From: Peribacillus sp. ACCC06369
GTDB lineage: Bacteria > Bacillota > Bacilli > Bacillales > DSM-1321
Reading direction: 5' to 3'
Assembly: GCF_030348945.1 (NCBI RefSeq)
Contig: NZ_JAUCEN010000002.1
Span: forward strand, 2,108,001-2,172,000
Length of the DNA: 64,000 nucleotides
Part shown: positions 51,596 to 61,284 of the stretch, one piece after another
Numbering within the stretch: position 1 is the stretch's first letter
Layout of the letters: the number at the start of each line of letters is the position of its first letter
The notes under the pieces: model-generated
Seen by the model: the letters and a program-made list of their open reading frames with translations, nothing else
Database searches by the model: none
Told to the model about the DNA's origin: nothing
Position numbers and translations under genes: made by a program

Positions 51596-51678
51596 CTTCT
51601 ATTTGTAATAAAACATAAAAAGAAAGTTAAGTCTTATATTAAGGTTTCACTTTTTTGGATGAATAAGGAGAGTTTTCA

Positions 51679-52326
51679 ATGAACATTTTGATAGCTGATG
51701 ATGAAAAACGGTTGACAGTCATATTGAAGACTTATTTCGAGAAAGAAGGATTTAATGTGTATGTTGCTTATGATGGTGATGAGGCTTTGAACCTCTTCTT
51801 TTCTAATAAAATCGATTTGGTTGTGTTGGATTGGATGATGCCGAAATTAAATGGAATGGAAGTCTGTTCTGAAATAAAGAAAGTGAGCTTGGTGAAAGTA
51901 GTGATGCTGACAGCTAGATCATCTAATGATGATGAATTCAGTGCACTAGATATTGGAGCCGATGAGTATATACGAAAACCATTTGACCCGCGAATATTGA
52001 TTCTAAGAGTGAAAAAGATGCTTGGTATGGAAAAAATAGTAGGGATCAGGGATTTGAAAATCGATTTGCTTAGACTGAAAGTATATAAAAATGGTAATGA
52101 AGTAATCCTTTACAAAAAAGAATTTGAGTTGTTGGCATTTTTATATAAAAATAAGGGGCAAATATTGTCCAGGGATACTTTGTTATCAATGGTATGGGGA
52201 ATGAGTTATATCGGGGAAGAAAGAACAGTCGACACGCATATTAATAGATTGCGGGATAAGATTGGGGCTCACAACATTCTCACTCATAGGGGATTGGGGT
52301 ATAGCTTCCATGATAAAGAGCAATAA
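51679..52326 (+). CDS. OmpR-family response regulator
   Basis: A 215-residue two-domain regulator. The receiver domain shows the acidic pair ADDEK (residues 6-10), the phosphorylated Asp in LVVLDWMMPKLNG near residue 52, the Thr/Lys in MLTARSS and YIRKPFD. The winged helix begins around 120 and ends with ERTVDTHINRLRDKIG and LTHRGLGYSF. TAAGGAGAG precedes ATG 51679. It overlaps the histidine kinase by 17 nt. The likely target is the adjacent cell-wall hydrolase or envelope genes (inferred). Confidence 0.92.
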   Translation: MNILIADDEKRLTVILKTYFEKEGFNVYVAYDGDEALNLFFSNKIDLVVLDWMMPKLNGMEVCSEIKKVSLVKVVMLTARSSNDDEFSALDIGADEYIRKPFDPRILILRVKKMLGMEKIVGIRDLKIDLLRLKVYKNGNEVILYKKEFELLAFLYKNKGQILSRDTLLSMVWGMSYIGEERTVDTHINRLRDKIGAHNILTHRGLGYSFHDKEQ

Positions 52327-53701
52327 AATAAGCACTAAATTATTATCCATGGTCAGTATAATAATGGTTATCGTTTTCGGTATATCTTATTTATTAAACA
52401 ACTATTTTTTGTCTGATTATTATTTGTATAAAATGAAGCAAAAACTCACATCAACTTACGATGAAATAAATGATTTGAGTATCAATAAATTAAAGGAAAT
52501 TGAAAATTCCACTGAAATTACTAACAATGTAACAATCGTTATCATCGAAAATAAAAGTAATATCGATGAACTGAATGAGCTTATGCAATTTAGTCTATAT
52601 AAAGAAAAAATTCCATTGAATAAGTTTTGGATAACGGAGGATACATTAAAAAAGGTAAACGAGGGTGAAATTGTCAAACAGTTATATAATCAAGGGAAAA
52701 TAAAGTCAAGCTTGCTGACTTTATTGTATGAGCAGGAGGGTCACCTGGTTTTAATCGGTACAGTTGTCGTTCATAATACCGATGCCATGGAAATTATCAA
52801 TCAACTAAATTTTTACTCCATTGTTTTCGGTATCATCATCATCTTATTGTTAGTCGCATATTATTCCAAAAAAATCATTACTCCATTAGAAAAGCTACAA
52901 AGTGTGGCAAAAGATATTGCCAATTTGAACTTTAAACAAGTAGATATAAAGTCAGGAGATGAAATAGAGGAATTATCTCACAGTATCAATGATATGAGCA
53001 CTCGCTTAAAAAATGCCCATTTACAATTGGAAATGAAAAATCAGAATTTAAATTCATTGGTAACAAACATATCCCATGAGGTGAAGACACCGTTATCATT
53101 AATACAAGCCTATACAATCGGCATAATGGATGGCTTAGATGATGGGACATATACAAATGTTATCTTGGAACAAGTGAAAAATACATCTGATATGGTAGAT
53201 CATTTAATTATGCTTGCTAAAGTGCAAGCCTTGGATGCCAGCAAAGAAACGTTCGATTTAAGAGAGTTTCTCCAAAAGTTAATTTTCCATTATAAAGCTC
53301 TATTGAATAACGCTGGCATAGAAGTTCGCGATCACTTAGATTCAGCTGAGAAATGCATGGTAAAAGCAGATAAAAGACAAATGGATATTGTATTTAACAA
53401 CCTTATTAGCAACGCCATTAAGTATGGGGAAGAAGATTTTTTTGTCATAACATTGGAGAATGATTTTGACGGCAGTTTGAAATTCGAAATAAAAAATAAA
53501 ACAACAATAGTAAAAGAAGAACATTTGCAAAATATATGGGATTCTTTTTATGTGATAGAAAAATCGAGAAATAAAGAAATTTCTGGAACGGGATTGGGCT
53601 TGGCAATAGTAGCCAATATATTGGCTAAAAATGATTTAAGATATGAAGTTACTTTAAACGAGATGAATATTCATTTTACGATATGGTTTGAAACACAGTA
53701 G
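52310..53701 (+). CDS. Sensor histidine kinase
   Basis: A 463-residue membrane kinase: a first membrane segment (about 15-35), an extracytoplasmic sensor domain to about 165, a second segment (166-185), HAMP, then the H-box NISHEVKTPLSLIQAYT with the phosphorylated His near 262, the N-box FNNLISNAIKYGEE and the G-box ISGTGLGLAIV. ATG 52310 (MIKSNKIS) overlaps the response-regulator gene; an upstream TTG in frame is less likely. The sensor domain has no recognised ligand motif. It signals to the partner at 51679. Confidence 0.9.
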   Translation: MIKSNKISTKLLSMVSIIMVIVFGISYLLNNYFLSDYYLYKMKQKLTSTYDEINDLSINKLKEIENSTEITNNVTIVIIENKSNIDELNELMQFSLYKEKIPLNKFWITEDTLKKVNEGEIVKQLYNQGKIKSSLLTLLYEQEGHLVLIGTVVVHNTDAMEIINQLNFYSIVFGIIIILLLVAYYSKKIITPLEKLQSVAKDIANLNFKQVDIKSGDEIEELSHSINDMSTRLKNAHLQLEMKNQNLNSLVTNISHEVKTPLSLIQAYTIGIMDGLDDGTYTNVILEQVKNTSDMVDHLIMLAKVQALDASKETFDLREFLQKLIFHYKALLNNAGIEVRDHLDSAEKCMVKADKRQMDIVFNNLISNAIKYGEEDFFVITLENDFDGSLKFEIKNKTTIVKEEHLQNIWDSFYVIEKSRNKEISGTGLGLAIVANILAKNDLRYEVTLNEMNIHFTIWFETQ

Positions 53702-53702
53702 G

Positions 53703-53730
53703 GCATCACCACATTGGTGATGCTTTTTTT
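53703..53730 (+). terminator. Terminator of the two-component operon
   Basis: GCATCACC (53703-53710) and GGTGATGC (53716-53723) with a 5-nt loop and TTTTTTT. Confidence 0.9.
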
Positions 53731-53818
53731 GTCATACTGTTGTGACATATGAAAGGTACTATATTAATCAGAGATGGACTTTCGATGTTCCAAATAAGGG
53801 ATGAAAAGGGGAAGAAAA

Positions 53819-54706
53819 GTGAAACGAGTAAGATTAGGGAAAATTATTATTTTTGCATTGATATTGATAGGAGCTCTGAATTTTATAAAATTATTTGATA
53901 TTAACTCAATTTCTACAGAAAAAATGAAAGAAATTCAAAATGTTATTGATGAGACAAGTATTGGGAAAATACAAGTGAACTGGAAAGACGTTGCTGCGAT
54001 AGCGAGTGTGGAATATGCACTAGACACAATGACAAAGCAAGAAATAGAAAAGACGGCAAATCTGTTTATTGAGAAGAAGAAAAATCAATATCGATTGAAA
54101 GAGGTTGATGAAGTGATTGAAGCGTTAGGTTATAGTGAAAAACAAAAAAAAGAAGTCCATGCATATTTGAAATATTTAAATGCTGAGGGTACTAGCTCAA
54201 ATAAAGAAAATAAAGATAGCTTGCAAGTGAGTTTCATTTCCAGCATAAAAGAGGGGGCCATTGATAATTATAAAGAAAATGGTATTCTTCCTTCTATTAC
54301 AATAGCACAAGCTATATTGGAATCCGGTTGGGGAAAATCAGAGTTGTCTGTGAAGTATAACAATATATTTGGGATAAAAAGTTATAACTGGGATGGCAAG
54401 TCGGCAAATATTAGTACGAGAGAATTTCATGAAGAGAATATTCAAGCTGATTTTAGAGTGTATGATACGATTTCCGATTCTCTCCAAGATCATGCAGCTT
54501 TTTTAACTAAAAATCCCCGATATGAAAAGAATGGTTTATTTTCTTCTAAAACTTATACGGAGCAGGCGACAGCATTACAAGAAGCAGGGTATAGTACAAT
54601 AGAAAATGAAGCGGGCGAGAAAATATATAGTGAGTTATTAATAGAATTGATTAGGCAGTATCAATTACAATTGATTGATAGTGAAGCACATCTTAATTAT
54701 GGTTAA
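53819..54706 (+). CDS. GH73-type glucosaminidase, membrane-anchored
   Basis: A 295-residue protein with an N-terminal basic stretch and one membrane segment (KIIIFALILIGALNFI), a helical region to about 130, and a C-terminal N-acetylglucosaminidase (GH73/FlgJ-type) domain. The catalytic glutamate lies in SITIAQAILESGWGKSELS, followed by YNNIFGIKSYNWDGK and FRVYDTISDSLQDHAAFL. It cleaves peptidoglycan at the outer membrane face. GTG 53819 is preferred (AAAAGGGGAAG before it) over ATG 53801. A region around 45-110 resembles the small helical domain found in other Bacillus wall hydrolases. It follows the two-component genes and may belong to their regulon (inferred). Confidence 0.88.
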   Translation: MKRVRLGKIIIFALILIGALNFIKLFDINSISTEKMKEIQNVIDETSIGKIQVNWKDVAAIASVEYALDTMTKQEIEKTANLFIEKKKNQYRLKEVDEVIEALGYSEKQKKEVHAYLKYLNAEGTSSNKENKDSLQVSFISSIKEGAIDNYKENGILPSITIAQAILESGWGKSELSVKYNNIFGIKSYNWDGKSANISTREFHEENIQADFRVYDTISDSLQDHAAFLTKNPRYEKNGLFSSKTYTEQATALQEAGYSTIENEAGEKIYSELLIELIRQYQLQLIDSEAHLNYG

Positions 54707-54856
54707 TGTTTTAATAAACTGTATGGATGATCTGCTAATTACCTGTCCCTTAAACAGTATATTGTGAAAGTGAGTTTAGTTGCTAGAAAGACCTAATCCC
54801 AATGATATGAATAAAGAACTAAGATTGTAGTAAATAATGAACATAAAACTAATTCT

Positions 54857-54885
54857 TTGCATAGGGTAGGAGGGTATGGTATATT
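54857..54885 (+). promoter_or_regulatory. Promoter of csoR-copZ
   Basis: TTGCAT (54857-54862), a 17-bp spacer and TATATT (54880-54885). The CsoR-type operator lies in the spacer. Confidence 0.65.
54861..54878. promoter_or_regulatory. CsoR operator of csoR-copZ
   Basis: ATAGGGTAGGAGGGTATG is the G/C-rich pseudo-palindrome expected for CsoR (TACCC...GGGTA class), located between -35 and -10. Apo-CsoR would block transcription; Cu(I) binding would release it. Confidence 0.7.
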
Positions 54886-54906
54886 AATTTTCGAGGAGGG
54901 ATGGGA

Positions 54907-55254
54907 ATGGATGAAATGATGAATAGTCAAGATTCTATGAATGAAGAAGAATGCTGTACGACTTCTTCTCACGGCCGAAAGAGTCATCACTCAGAAGCAG
55001 TAAAAAAGAATTTAACAACCCGGTTAAATCGAATCGAAGGTCAAATTCGCGGTATAAAGGGTCTTATTGAAAAAGATACGTACTGTGATGATGTGATTAC
55101 CCAAATAGCAGCTACACAAAGTGCGATGAATAGTGTGGCCAAGATTTTATTGGAAGGCCATCTAAGGAATTGTGTGGTCGAACGCCTGAATGATGGGGAT
55201 ACAGAGGTTATAGATGAAGTGCTTGTAACGATACAAAAATTAATGAAAAAATAA
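54907..55254 (+). CDS. csoR: Copper-sensing repressor CsoR
   Basis: A 115-residue all-helical repressor with the Cu(I) ligands of CsoR in place: Cys60 in DTYCDD, His85 and Cys89 in EGHLRNCV. LTTRLNRIEGQIRGIKGLIE forms the first helix and DNA/ligand interface. An extra N-terminal segment has a Cys-Cys pair (EECCTT) and several histidines, which may also bind metal. ATG 54907 is preferred to ATG 54901 given the GAGGAGGG spacing. Start of the cop operon. Confidence 0.93.
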   Translation: MDEMMNSQDSMNEEECCTTSSHGRKSHHSEAVKKNLTTRLNRIEGQIRGIKGLIEKDTYCDDVITQIAATQSAMNSVAKILLEGHLRNCVVERLNDGDTEVIDEVLVTIQKLMKK

Positions 55255-55270
55255 AGGAGTAGTGGTTAAA

Positions 55271-55477
55271 ATGGAAAAGGTAACATTGAATGTAAGTGGA
55301 ATGTCTTGTGGTCATTGTGTGAATGCAGTTGAAGGGAATGTAGGTAAACTGGCAGGTGTTGAAAGCGTAAAAGTGCATTTGGATGCAGGCAAAGTGGATG
55401 TAGCGTTTGATCATGAAAAAGTATCACTTGAAAAAATAAAAGAAACGATTGATGATCAAGGCTACGATGTCGAGTAA
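55271..55477 (+). CDS. copZ: Copper chaperone CopZ
   Basis: A 68-residue heavy-metal-associated domain with the Cu(I)-binding motif MSCGHC near residue 12 and the C-terminal GYDVE. It carries Cu(I) to CopA and CsoR. ATG 55271 is chosen (AAGGAG at 11 nt); GTG 55262 is too close to the site. 16 nt after csoR, followed by an operator and copA. Confidence 0.93.
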   Translation: MEKVTLNVSGMSCGHCVNAVEGNVGKLAGVESVKVHLDAGKVDVAFDHEKVSLEKIKETIDDQGYDVE

Positions 55478-55519
55478 GATTTGAGGGTGCTGTTAAAGCA
55501 CTTCTTTTTTACAAAGAAT

Positions 55520-55538
55520 TATACCCCATAGCGGTATA
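55520..55538. promoter_or_regulatory. CsoR-type operator in front of copA
   Basis: TATACCCCATAGCGGTATA is an inverted repeat (TATACC/GGTATA) of CsoR type, between copZ and copA, 17 bp before the copA start. It implies a separate copper-controlled promoter for copA or repression by read-through block. Confidence 0.65.
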
Positions 55539-55554
55539 GGAAGGCGGGGATGAT

Positions 55555-57969
55555 GTGAGCAGACAGATAAAAGAAACAAGTATGCAGATTTCAGGCATGA
55601 CTTGCGCTGCCTGTGCAACCAGGATTGAAAAAGGGTTAAACAGGATGGAAGGCGTTGAGGAAGCCACCGTTAATTTGGCCCTTGAGAAATCGGTCATTAA
55701 ATATGATTCGGAAAAATTAAGCACCCATGACTTTGAAAAGAAAATACAAGACCTTGGCTATGATGTAGTGAAAGAGAAAAAGGATTTTACGATTACTGGC
55801 ATGACCTGTGCTGCCTGTGCTACCCGAATTGAGAAAGGGTTAAATAAGTTGGATGGAGTGAGTATGGCTAATGTGAATCTTGCGCTCGAAAATGCGACCG
55901 TCGAGTATGATCCTTCCGAAGCCTCCCCACTTGATATCATTCAACGAGTGGAGAAGTTGGGGTATGGGGCGATCATCAAGGAAGATAATAGGGATTCAGT
56001 GGATTTCCGTCAGAAAGAAATTCAAAAACAAAAGAATAACTTCATCTTTTCGGTGATTTTATCTTTTCCATTGTTATGGGCGATGGTAAGTCATTTCAGT
56101 TTTACTTCGTTCATCTATATGCCTGATTTCCTCATGAATCCCTGGGTGCAAATGGCATTTGCCACCCCTGTGCAATTCATCATTGGGAAGCAGTTTTATG
56201 TTGGTGCTTATAAAGCCTTGAAAAACAAAAGTGCCAATATGGATGTATTGGTTGCAATGGGAACATCCGCTGCTTATTTTTACAGTGTCTATCAGGCAAT
56301 CATCTCAAGCGGTTCCCATCACAATACAGCACAACTTTACTTCGAAACTAGTTCGATTCTTATCACCCTCATTCTTTTAGGGAAGCTTTTTGAAGCAAAA
56401 GCAAAAGGGCGTTCTTCCGAGGCCATCAAAAAATTGATGGGGCTTCAGGCCAAAACGGCATTGGTGTTAAGGAATGGGGAAGAACGTGAAATACCGCTTG
56501 AAGAAGTCATTGTAGGGGATACTGTTTTGGTGAAGCCGGGTGAAAAGATCCCTGTCGATGGAGAAGTGATCGAAGGGAACTCTGCAGTAGATGAATCCAT
56601 GTTAACGGGTGAGAGCATTCCGGTGGATAAAACAAACGGGGATCCTGTGATCGGATCAACATTGAATAAAAATGGTTTTCTCAAAATGAAAGCGACAAAG
56701 ATCGGAAGGGATACAGCTCTTTCCCAAATCATCAAAGTCGTCGAAGATGCGCAAGGGTCCAAAGCTCCGATTCAACGGCTTGCTGACCAAATTTCCAGTG
56801 TTTTCGTTCCAATTGTTGTCGGGATCGCCCTTTTAACTTTTCTGGTTTGGATAATATGGGTTAACCCTGGAGAATTCACACCAGCTTTTGAAGCGATGAT
56901 TGCAGTGCTTGTCATAGCCTGTCCATGTGCTTTAGGTCTGGCCACCCCCACATCCATCATGGCAGGATCAGGTCGGGCCGCCGAATTCGGTATTTTATTT
57001 AAAGGCGGGGAACACTTGGAAACCACTCACCATATTGATACGGTCATTTTGGATAAGACGGGAACGGTAACGAATGGTACCCCTGTACTGACCGATGTCC
57101 TCATCGAGAATGGAATGGAACAAGAACAGTTTTTATCTCTTATCGGTGCAGCTGAAAAACAATCTGAACACCCTCTTGCCCAATCGATCGTTCAAGGAAT
57201 TCAAGCAAGACAGATATCACTTGCGGTGGTTGAGGAATTTGAAGCGATTCCTGGTTACGGGGTGAGAGCTGTAGTGGATCAAAAAGTGTTATTCGTGGGA
57301 ACGCGTAAATTGATGAAGCAAAATAACGTGGATATCACAAAGGCGCTAACAGCGATGGAAGAACTTGAAGAGCAAGGGAAAACCGCGATGCTCGCAAGCA
57401 TTGGAGGAGAATATGCAGGCATCATTGCTGTTGCGGATACGATTAAAGATACCTCCCTAACGGCGATTAAAAGGTTAAAAGCAATGGATATCCAGGTCAT
57501 CATGATAACCGGGGATAATCAAAAGACAGCAAATGCAATCGGCAATCAAGTGGGCATTGACCAAGTGATTGCAGAAGTCCTTCCAGAAGGGAAAGCGGAA
57601 GAAGTTAAAAAACTGCAGTCAGCCGGTAAAAGAGTGGCAATGGTCGGGGATGGGATTAATGATGCACCCGCGCTTGCACTTGCTGATATAGGAATGGCTA
57701 TCGGAACAGGGACGGACGTAGCCATGGAAGCTGCTGATATCACTTTGATCCGGGGTGATTTGAACAGTATTGCAGATGCAATCCTCATGAGCAGGAAAAC
57801 GATGCGAAATATCAAACAAAACCTATTCTGGGCATTTGCCTATAACGTAATCGGAATACCAATTGCGGCAATTGGACTGCTTGCCCCATGGTTAGCGGGT
57901 GCTGCCATGGCTTTCAGTTCTGTATCAGTCGTATTAAATGCACTTCGTCTTCAACGGGTAAAGCTCTAA
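55555..57969 (+). CDS. copA: Copper-exporting P-type ATPase CopA
   Basis: An 804-residue P1B-ATPase. Two N-terminal metal-binding domains each carry [15 protein letters not shown] (near residues 17 and 85). The actuator has [11 protein letters not shown], the membrane site is [12 protein letters not shown] near 456, the phosphorylation loop is [11 protein letters not shown] near 500 and the hinge is [12 protein letters not shown] near 700. It uses ATP to export Cu(I). Start is GTG 55555 behind GGCGGGGA. The two N-domains are more alike than usual, hinting at internal duplication. A terminator follows at 57991. Confidence 0.95.
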   Translation: MSRQIKETSMQISGMTCAACATRIEKGLNRMEGVEEATVNLALEKSVIKYDSEKLSTHDFEKKIQDLGYDVVKEKKDFTITGMTCAACATRIEKGLNKLDGVSMANVNLALENATVEYDPSEASPLDIIQRVEKLGYGAIIKEDNRDSVDFRQKEIQKQKNNFIFSVILSFPLLWAMVSHFSFTSFIYMPDFLMNPWVQMAFATPVQFIIGKQFYVGAYKALKNKSANMDVLVAMGTSAAYFYSVYQAIISSGSHHNTAQLYFETSSILITLILLGKLFEAKAKGRSSEAIKKLMGLQAKTALVLRNGEEREIPLEEVIVGDTVLVKPGEKIPVDGEVIEGNSAVDESMLTGESIPVDKTNGDPVIGSTLNKNGFLKMKATKIGRDTALSQIIKVVEDAQGSKAPIQRLADQISSVFVPIVVGIALLTFLVWIIWVNPGEFTPAFEAMIAVLVIACPCALGLATPTSIMAGSGRAAEFGILFKGGEHLETTHHIDTVILDKTGTVTNGTPVLTDVLIENGMEQEQFLSLIGAAEKQSEHPLAQSIVQGIQARQISLAVVEEFEAIPGYGVRAVVDQKVLFVGTRKLMKQNNVDITKALTAMEELEEQGKTAMLASIGGEYAGIIAVADTIKDTSLTAIKRLKAMDIQVIMITGDNQKTANAIGNQVGIDQVIAEVLPEGKAEEVKKLQSAGKRVAMVGDGINDAPALALADIGMAIGTGTDVAMEAADITLIRGDLNSIADAILMSRKTMRNIKQNLFWAFAYNVIGIPIAAIGLLAPWLAGAAMAFSSVSVVLNALRLQRVKL

Positions 57970-57990
57970 AGAGCATGTAACCATATATTG

Positions 57991-58023
57991 AAGGCATTGG
58001 TACTTATATCAATGCCTTTTTCT
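57991..58023 (+). terminator. Terminator of the copper operon
   Basis: AAGGCATTG (57991-57999) and CAATGCCTT (58010-58018) with TTTTCT behind it. Confidence 0.8.
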
Positions 58024-58067
58024 ATCTGCCATACGCCTCGAGCAATCGGATTGTCATTCCTTATAGT

Positions 58068-58103
58068 AAAAAAGCAGATGATCCTGGAAAGGGGATCATC
58101 TGC
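58068..58103 (-). terminator. Terminator of the leftward dinB-like gene
   Basis: GCAGATGATCC (58074-58084) and GGATCATCTGC (58093-58103) form a perfect 11-bp stem. On the minus strand the stem is followed by TTTTTTAC, so it serves the DinB-family gene at 58181. Confidence 0.85.
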
Positions 58104-58180
58104 ATTCATCTGGAATGAGCTTTAGATATTTACAGCCACCCCTAATGATGTTTCTTTGTTTTCGAGGTGCCATACCGAGC

Positions 58181-58684
58181 TTATTTTAAACAGTAAAATA
58201 CATAATCTGTAGGTGTGCCACGCTCGCCTTGTTGATGGAGCATCGCCGACACATTACCGCGATGATAGGTCCCGTGATTCACTACATGATGGATGAGGTC
58301 GGCAAGTACAAACTCACACGCCCCCATTTTGGGATGTTCGGTTACAATGGTCCGTTCAAGATCAGGCTGCGTAGCAAGAAAAACGTCATAATCCTTTGCA
58401 AGTTCATCATAGTAGGATTCAAGTTCATTTATTGAAACTCCATCCACTTCTTCCCGTCGCCTTTTAACTTTCTTAAAAGTATCTTGAATGGTGCTTCCTT
58501 TCATTATCTCCAACCATGTGACGTCTGTTGCGTAAAGGTGAACCAGGACTTCCTTTATGGAGGGAAAGACACTTTTTAACGTGTCGCCATAGACTCCGTC
58601 CGGTAATTGTTTTAGGTTTTGGAACACTTGCTGATTAGCCCAAACGTGGTAATCATACATTTTCTTGGCACGGTCCTTTTCCAT
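58181..58684 (-). CDS. DinB-family protein (possible metal-dependent thiol transferase)
   Basis: A 167-residue four-helix-bundle protein. The three metal-ligand histidines fit DinB: one in YDYHVWANQQ near residue 13, and HHVVNHGTYHRGNVS near 130. DinB proteins form the bacillithiol-S-transferase-like group in Bacilli. ATG 58684 (MEKDRAKKMYDYH) is preferred as it follows GGAGTGAG; an upstream in-frame ATG at 58774 gives an atypical tail. Promoter not identified. Family call secure, substrate unknown. Confidence 0.85.
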   Translation of the reverse strand: MEKDRAKKMYDYHVWANQQVFQNLKQLPDGVYGDTLKSVFPSIKEVLVHLYATDVTWLEIMKGSTIQDTFKKVKRRREEVDGVSINELESYYDELAKDYDVFLATQPDLERTIVTEHPKMGACEFVLADLIHHVVNHGTYHRGNVSAMLHQQGERGTPTDYVFYCLK

Positions 58685-58785
58685 TTTCTCACTCCTTCCA
58701 TTGTTACTAAATCCCTTTCGACATAATTTAAAGAATACCTTTATCAAAAGCTGAATGTTCCAGATGCCGAGCATTCCCCTTACTA

Positions 58786-59068
58786 TTAATCCAGTAACTT
58801 CCTATTGATAAACACATACACAATTGTTAAAAGTACTAATATGGCTAGGATAAGAGTTTTACCTTCATAAGGATAGTCGGTCATGCTATTTATAATTATT
58901 AACAATCCTAACGGAAGAAAAAAGCCCCCGCCAGTCACTTTCCCCAATAAAGACTTATTATTAATCATCTTTTCATTAAATCCTGCTAACAGCCAAGTTT
59001 GTTTTTTGATTCCCCAAATAGGAAACCAATAAAAGAGCCATTCCAATAATCAATAAACGATAGTCCAT
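58786..59068 (-). pseudogene. DUF3784-like membrane protein with a frameshift
   Basis: On the minus strand ATG 59068 (after GGGAG) opens MDYRLLIIGMALLLVSYLG and then goes out of frame. The next frame supplies GIKKQTWLLAGFNEK, GKVTGGGFFLPLGLL and the C-terminal FINRKLLD. Removing one base from the CCCC run at 59012-59015 fuses both into a normal DUF3784-type protein of about 93 residues with three membrane segments. Either the gene is inactive or there is a single-base error. Confidence 0.75.
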
Positions 59069-59360
59069 CTCAACAACTCCCAAGTAAAGTTTTATCCTAT
59101 TAGTTTATTATGATCTGTAATTACAAAAGTTTCCTTTTATTAAAAGACATTCTCCATCCTCACTACGTAAACCTTGGATTGGGATGGGATAATTAGAAAA
59201 AAAATGAAATAAACGCACTAAAAAATGGTAACATTATATTGTGGTTATTATGGATCGGAGGTGGAGTGAAGGGAACGGTGTAAACCATATCTGGAATAAT
59301 CGATTCGAATGAGAAAGAAATAAAAAGGTTAAGTAGAATGATATTATTACTATAAAAAAA

Positions 59361-60533
59361 ATGAAAAGATTCGGTGATTTTGTGAATAAACGTAAAAGTT
59401 ACTTTGATTCAAATCTAGCTATGTTAATCATCATTCTGATGGTTTTCAGTAGCGTTAGTTTATACAGTGCCCAAAAATATGCACAGCTTGATATAGATTA
59501 TTTTCAGCAGCAAATTGTCTGGTTTGTAGTAAGCGGAGTGATTGTTCTGGCCATTTTTTATTTTGATTTTGAGACGATCATGAAACTAACTCCCTTTATA
59601 TATTCATTCGGCATTTTGCTGCTACTATTTGTATTGTTAGGTCCCGATAGTATAGCCCCAGTCCGGAAGGGGGCTAAATCATGGATTGAAATTCCAGGAT
59701 TAGGCTCCATACAACCATCCGAGTTCATGAAAATATTTTTAATATTGATGTTGTCTTATATCCTGACTAAACATATTGACAAGTTTCCGGTAGGGGATAT
59801 AAGGACAGATATTAAATTATTGTTTAAAATGGGATTGATAGCTGCTTTGCCAATCGGTCTTACGCTTCTGCAGAATGACTTTGGCACTTCATTGGTAATG
59901 GCCGTCATCACCATGGGAATCATCCTTGTATCGGGGATCAATTGGAAAATGATAGCTTCTGTAGTTTCTTTAGTGGTCAGTATTGTATGTTCTTTGGTAA
60001 TCATCTATCTATATGATCCTGATCTATTATTGAACTTACTGGATGGATATCAATTGGATAGGATAAATTCTTGGCTGGATCCATTTGGCCATGGCCAGGG
60101 AATCGGTTATCAATTGAAGCAGTCCATATTAGCGATTGGTTCCGGTATGACTGAAGGGAAAGGCTTCAACCAAAGCAATGTATATATTCCTGAAGCACAT
60201 ACCGATTTTATATTTACCATAGTGGCTGAAGAATTTGGGTTCATAGGGGCAAGTTTGCTAATATCCCTATATTTCTTCATCATTTATAAAATCGTTGCGA
60301 CTGCATTGAGTTCTTCTTTTTTCGAATCTTTTATATGTGTAGGTGTCATCTCTTTCTTGACCTTCCACATATTTCAAAATATCGGAATGGTCATCGGTCT
60401 AATTCCAATCACAGGAATTCCTCTGCCATTAATGAGCTATGGAGGGAGTTCGGTGATGGCTACGATGATGGGACTTGGTTTGGTATTGAATGTTTCATTG
60501 AAGAAAAAGGATTATATGTTTTCGAATAAGTGA
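59361..60533 (+). CDS. rodA: FtsW/RodA/SpoVE-family peptidoglycan polymerase
   Basis: A 390-residue SEDS-family protein with about 10 membrane segments. Key segments are GAKSWIEIPGLGSIQPSEFMKI near 107, QNDFGTSLVMA near 173, PEAHTDFIFTIVAEEFG near 275 and the C-terminal PITGIPLPLMSYGGSS near 350. The family polymerises lipid II glycan strands; RodA works in side-wall growth with a class B PBP. RodA is preferred over FtsW because of the FIFTIVAEEFG region and context, but the paralogue assignment is uncertain. No clear ribosome-binding site precedes ATG 59361; a 5-codon leader with AAAGG sits at 59338. Confidence 0.85.
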   Translation: MKRFGDFVNKRKSYFDSNLAMLIIILMVFSSVSLYSAQKYAQLDIDYFQQQIVWFVVSGVIVLAIFYFDFETIMKLTPFIYSFGILLLLFVLLGPDSIAPVRKGAKSWIEIPGLGSIQPSEFMKIFLILMLSYILTKHIDKFPVGDIRTDIKLLFKMGLIAALPIGLTLLQNDFGTSLVMAVITMGIILVSGINWKMIASVVSLVVSIVCSLVIIYLYDPDLLLNLLDGYQLDRINSWLDPFGHGQGIGYQLKQSILAIGSGMTEGKGFNQSNVYIPEAHTDFIFTIVAEEFGFIGASLLISLYFFIIYKIVATALSSSFFESFICVGVISFLTFHIFQNIGMVIGLIPITGIPLPLMSYGGSSVMATMMGLGLVLNVSLKKKDYMFSNK

Positions 60534-61139
60534 CAAAACTTTTAGGATTTATTTAAAATACGATAGGCTAAACTAATTTCAATAATAGAAAGTGTAGCCC
60601 AAAGAGGAAGGTTAAGAAATATGTGCCCCTACTTAACTCTTACCGGGAGAGAAATGTTAGCACTCAGATCAAGCAATGCTTGGTCTTTTTTTTATGAATA
60701 AACGGCATGAAGAAATGTAGGATACTGCTTAACAAATACTATTACAGCATTCATAAGTTGGAGGAATGTGATCCATTTTAAAATTAATAAATTAGTAGGC
60801 CGTTCAGAGGTTCCACAGGGGTAGCATAAAAAATGCGACTAACAAAATAGGTATCGATATTTTTGGTTTTATGGTTCTTTAATCCTGTAATTTAGATTTT
60901 TTTAAAAAAATATACATTTAATATAGATATATTATCATATAAATGCTAAGGTTTAATAGTAACTAATACTCATTCTAAAGGGCGCCGCATTCTATTTACT
61001 GGAACAGTTCCGGCTTCACCTTCCACTTAGATTCATTACATAAACGTGCATGTTCCATGAAGGAATTTATTTTTACTTCTTTCTTTAAATGTAGGAAAAA
61101 TGTTAGATTAAAAAACTACAAAAAGGGGAATCGAATATT
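60534..61139. other. Intergenic region with terminator behind rodA-like gene
   Basis: AGATCAAGC (60666-60674) and GCTTGGTCT (60678-60686) form a stem with a G-U pair and a T-run to 60693, a good terminator. Otherwise no gene is recognised. Confidence 0.6.
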
Positions 61140-61250
61140 ATGAAAAAAATGTTTGCTTTTTCAGTATCTTTGGTTATTTTATTTACCTTTGTAGCTCCTT
61201 CCTTTGCAAGTAAGAAGTTATCACCGAGACATCTACAGAACAAGAATTAA
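61140..61250 (+). pseudogene. Signal-peptide ORF, truncated secreted protein
   Basis: A 36-codon frame with a clear signal peptide (MKKMFAFSVSLVILFTF and a PSFA-S cleavage motif) that stops soon after the cleavage site. In another frame the following bases read EVITETSTEQELKE before a stop, so a small frameshift separates the signal from a natural-looking mature part. AAAAGGGG precedes ATG 61140. It probably formed one gene with, or duplicated, the protein encoded just downstream (LTEQEIEDLY). Confidence 0.55.
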
Positions 61251-61284
61251 AAGAGTAAGCCTTTTTTTTTAAGGTCTAGAAATA

